64,000 bases of DNA from Clostridia bacterium. GTDB taxonomy: Bacteria > Bacillota > Clostridia > Oscillospirales > Acutalibacteraceae. The translations under genes were made by a program, and so were the position numbers. Location of the stretch: contig JAFQJL010000019.1 in NCBI GenBank assembly GCA_017414965.1, positions 1 through 64,000 of the forward strand, in the 5' to 3' direction. Positions within the stretch are counted from its first letter, which is position 1, and each line of letters begins with the position of its first letter. This document shows, piece by piece, positions 63,821-64,000 of this stretch. The notes beneath the pieces were generated by a model. The model did not search any database. It saw only the letters and a program-made list of their open reading frames with translations, and was not told the DNA's origin.

Positions 63821-64000
63821 ATGAAGACGTTTACGATAGAAGAAATGTTCGGTCCGTACCTGACCGATGAAGCGCGCACACCGCTCGGTTGCGGCGTCGT
63901 TCGCAAAGCCGGCGTGGATCGTGCGGCGCGAACGATGACCATCGAGGCGGAATTTCCGCGTCTGCAAAAGCGGGAGCATTTGCACATCGCGGAGGAGGAA
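63821..64000 (+). CDS. polC: Probable DNA polymerase III PolC N terminus (partial)
   Basis: Open from ATG 63821 to the end of the window (60 codons): MKTFTIEEMFGPYL... then VRKAGVDRAARTMTIEAEFPRLQKREHLHIAEEE. The pattern resembles the N-terminal domain of PolC-type polymerases, and polC commonly follows ispG in Firmicutes. The polymerase and exonuclease domains lie beyond the window, so the call rests on position and a short match. The ribosome site is weak. Confidence 0.65.
   Translation, partial: MKTFTIEEMFGPYLTDEARTPLGCGVVRKAGVDRAARTMTIEAEFPRLQKREHLHIAEEE

Overview
The window looks like chromosome from an anaerobic, endospore-forming Clostridia member, probably of the Oscillospirales/Ruminococcaceae type. 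This rests on several features: spoIIGA-sigE, cwlD and SigE-type promoters; a PerR/rubrerythrin/ferritin oxygen-defence cluster; a glycyl radical enzyme with its activase; a PolC-like gene; an IleS2-type isoleucyl-tRNA synthetase under an Ile T-box; and an F-type ATP synthase whose c subunit carries a sodium-type two-carboxylate motif. The DNA is moderately GC-rich. Most gene starts follow strong Shine-Dalgarno sites, and many SigA promoters have a 17-bp spacer.

Layout. 1-372: C-terminal end of a serine recombinase, i.e. the edge of an integrated mobile element next to an intact alcohol dehydrogenase gene. 373-5251: alcohol dehydrogenase, DUF554 membrane protein, pnp and rpsO, all on the minus strand. 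5281-7897: a DtxR-type iron repressor divergent from perR, then reverse rubrerythrin, a flavin reductase without an obvious start codon, and ferritin. 8098-12537: a 1,479-residue secreted metallophosphoesterase/carbohydrate-binding protein. 12654-22000: LOG protein, DnaD-like and DnaC/DnaI-like replication proteins, a PASTA pseudokinase, a membrane protein, cwlD, radA, birA and an epimerase. 22045-22889: AbrB-like protein divergent from a mazF that has no mazE. 23095-26408: glycyl radical dehydratase-like enzyme and activase. 26470-28803: AI-2E family transporter and an orphan ParA with a histone-H1-like partner. 28852-30358: coaX and an ECF S component. 30499-35665: DUF1858 protein, trmK, Nif3-like protein, rqcH, LUD protein and a LacI-type regulator. 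35707-39088: murD, GNAT and a methionine-gamma-lyase-family enzyme on the minus strand. 39269-42702: zinc-ribbon membrane protein, PAP2 phosphatase and pepF. 42758-44053: O-antigen-ligase-like protein. 44152-50433: small protein, T-box/ileS, yajC, two sporulation-type membrane genes and a DUF624 protein. 50477-57216: atpIBEFHAGDC on the minus strand with a leader terminator. 57240-60112: a zinc-ribbon DUF6320-like membrane protein and an alpha/beta hydrolase-acyltransferase fusion. 60249-62652: HAD phosphatase and the spoIIG operon with tandem Spo0A boxes. 62755-64000: ispG and the start of a probable polC.

How the parts fit. The oxygen-defence block forms a coherent iron/peroxide module with its own regulators. 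The sporulation genes fit together: the spoIIG promoter has Spo0A geometry, and three other genes or gene groups (cwlD, TIGR04086-like, SpoIIM-like) sit behind SigE-type promoters of matching geometry. The least explained parts are the ParA/H1-like pair, the fused hydrolase-acyltransferase with its zinc-ribbon partner, the PASTA pseudokinase, and the promoter/terminator/ribosome-site overlap upstream of the alcohol dehydrogenase gene. All calls come from reading the sequence; no database search was run.
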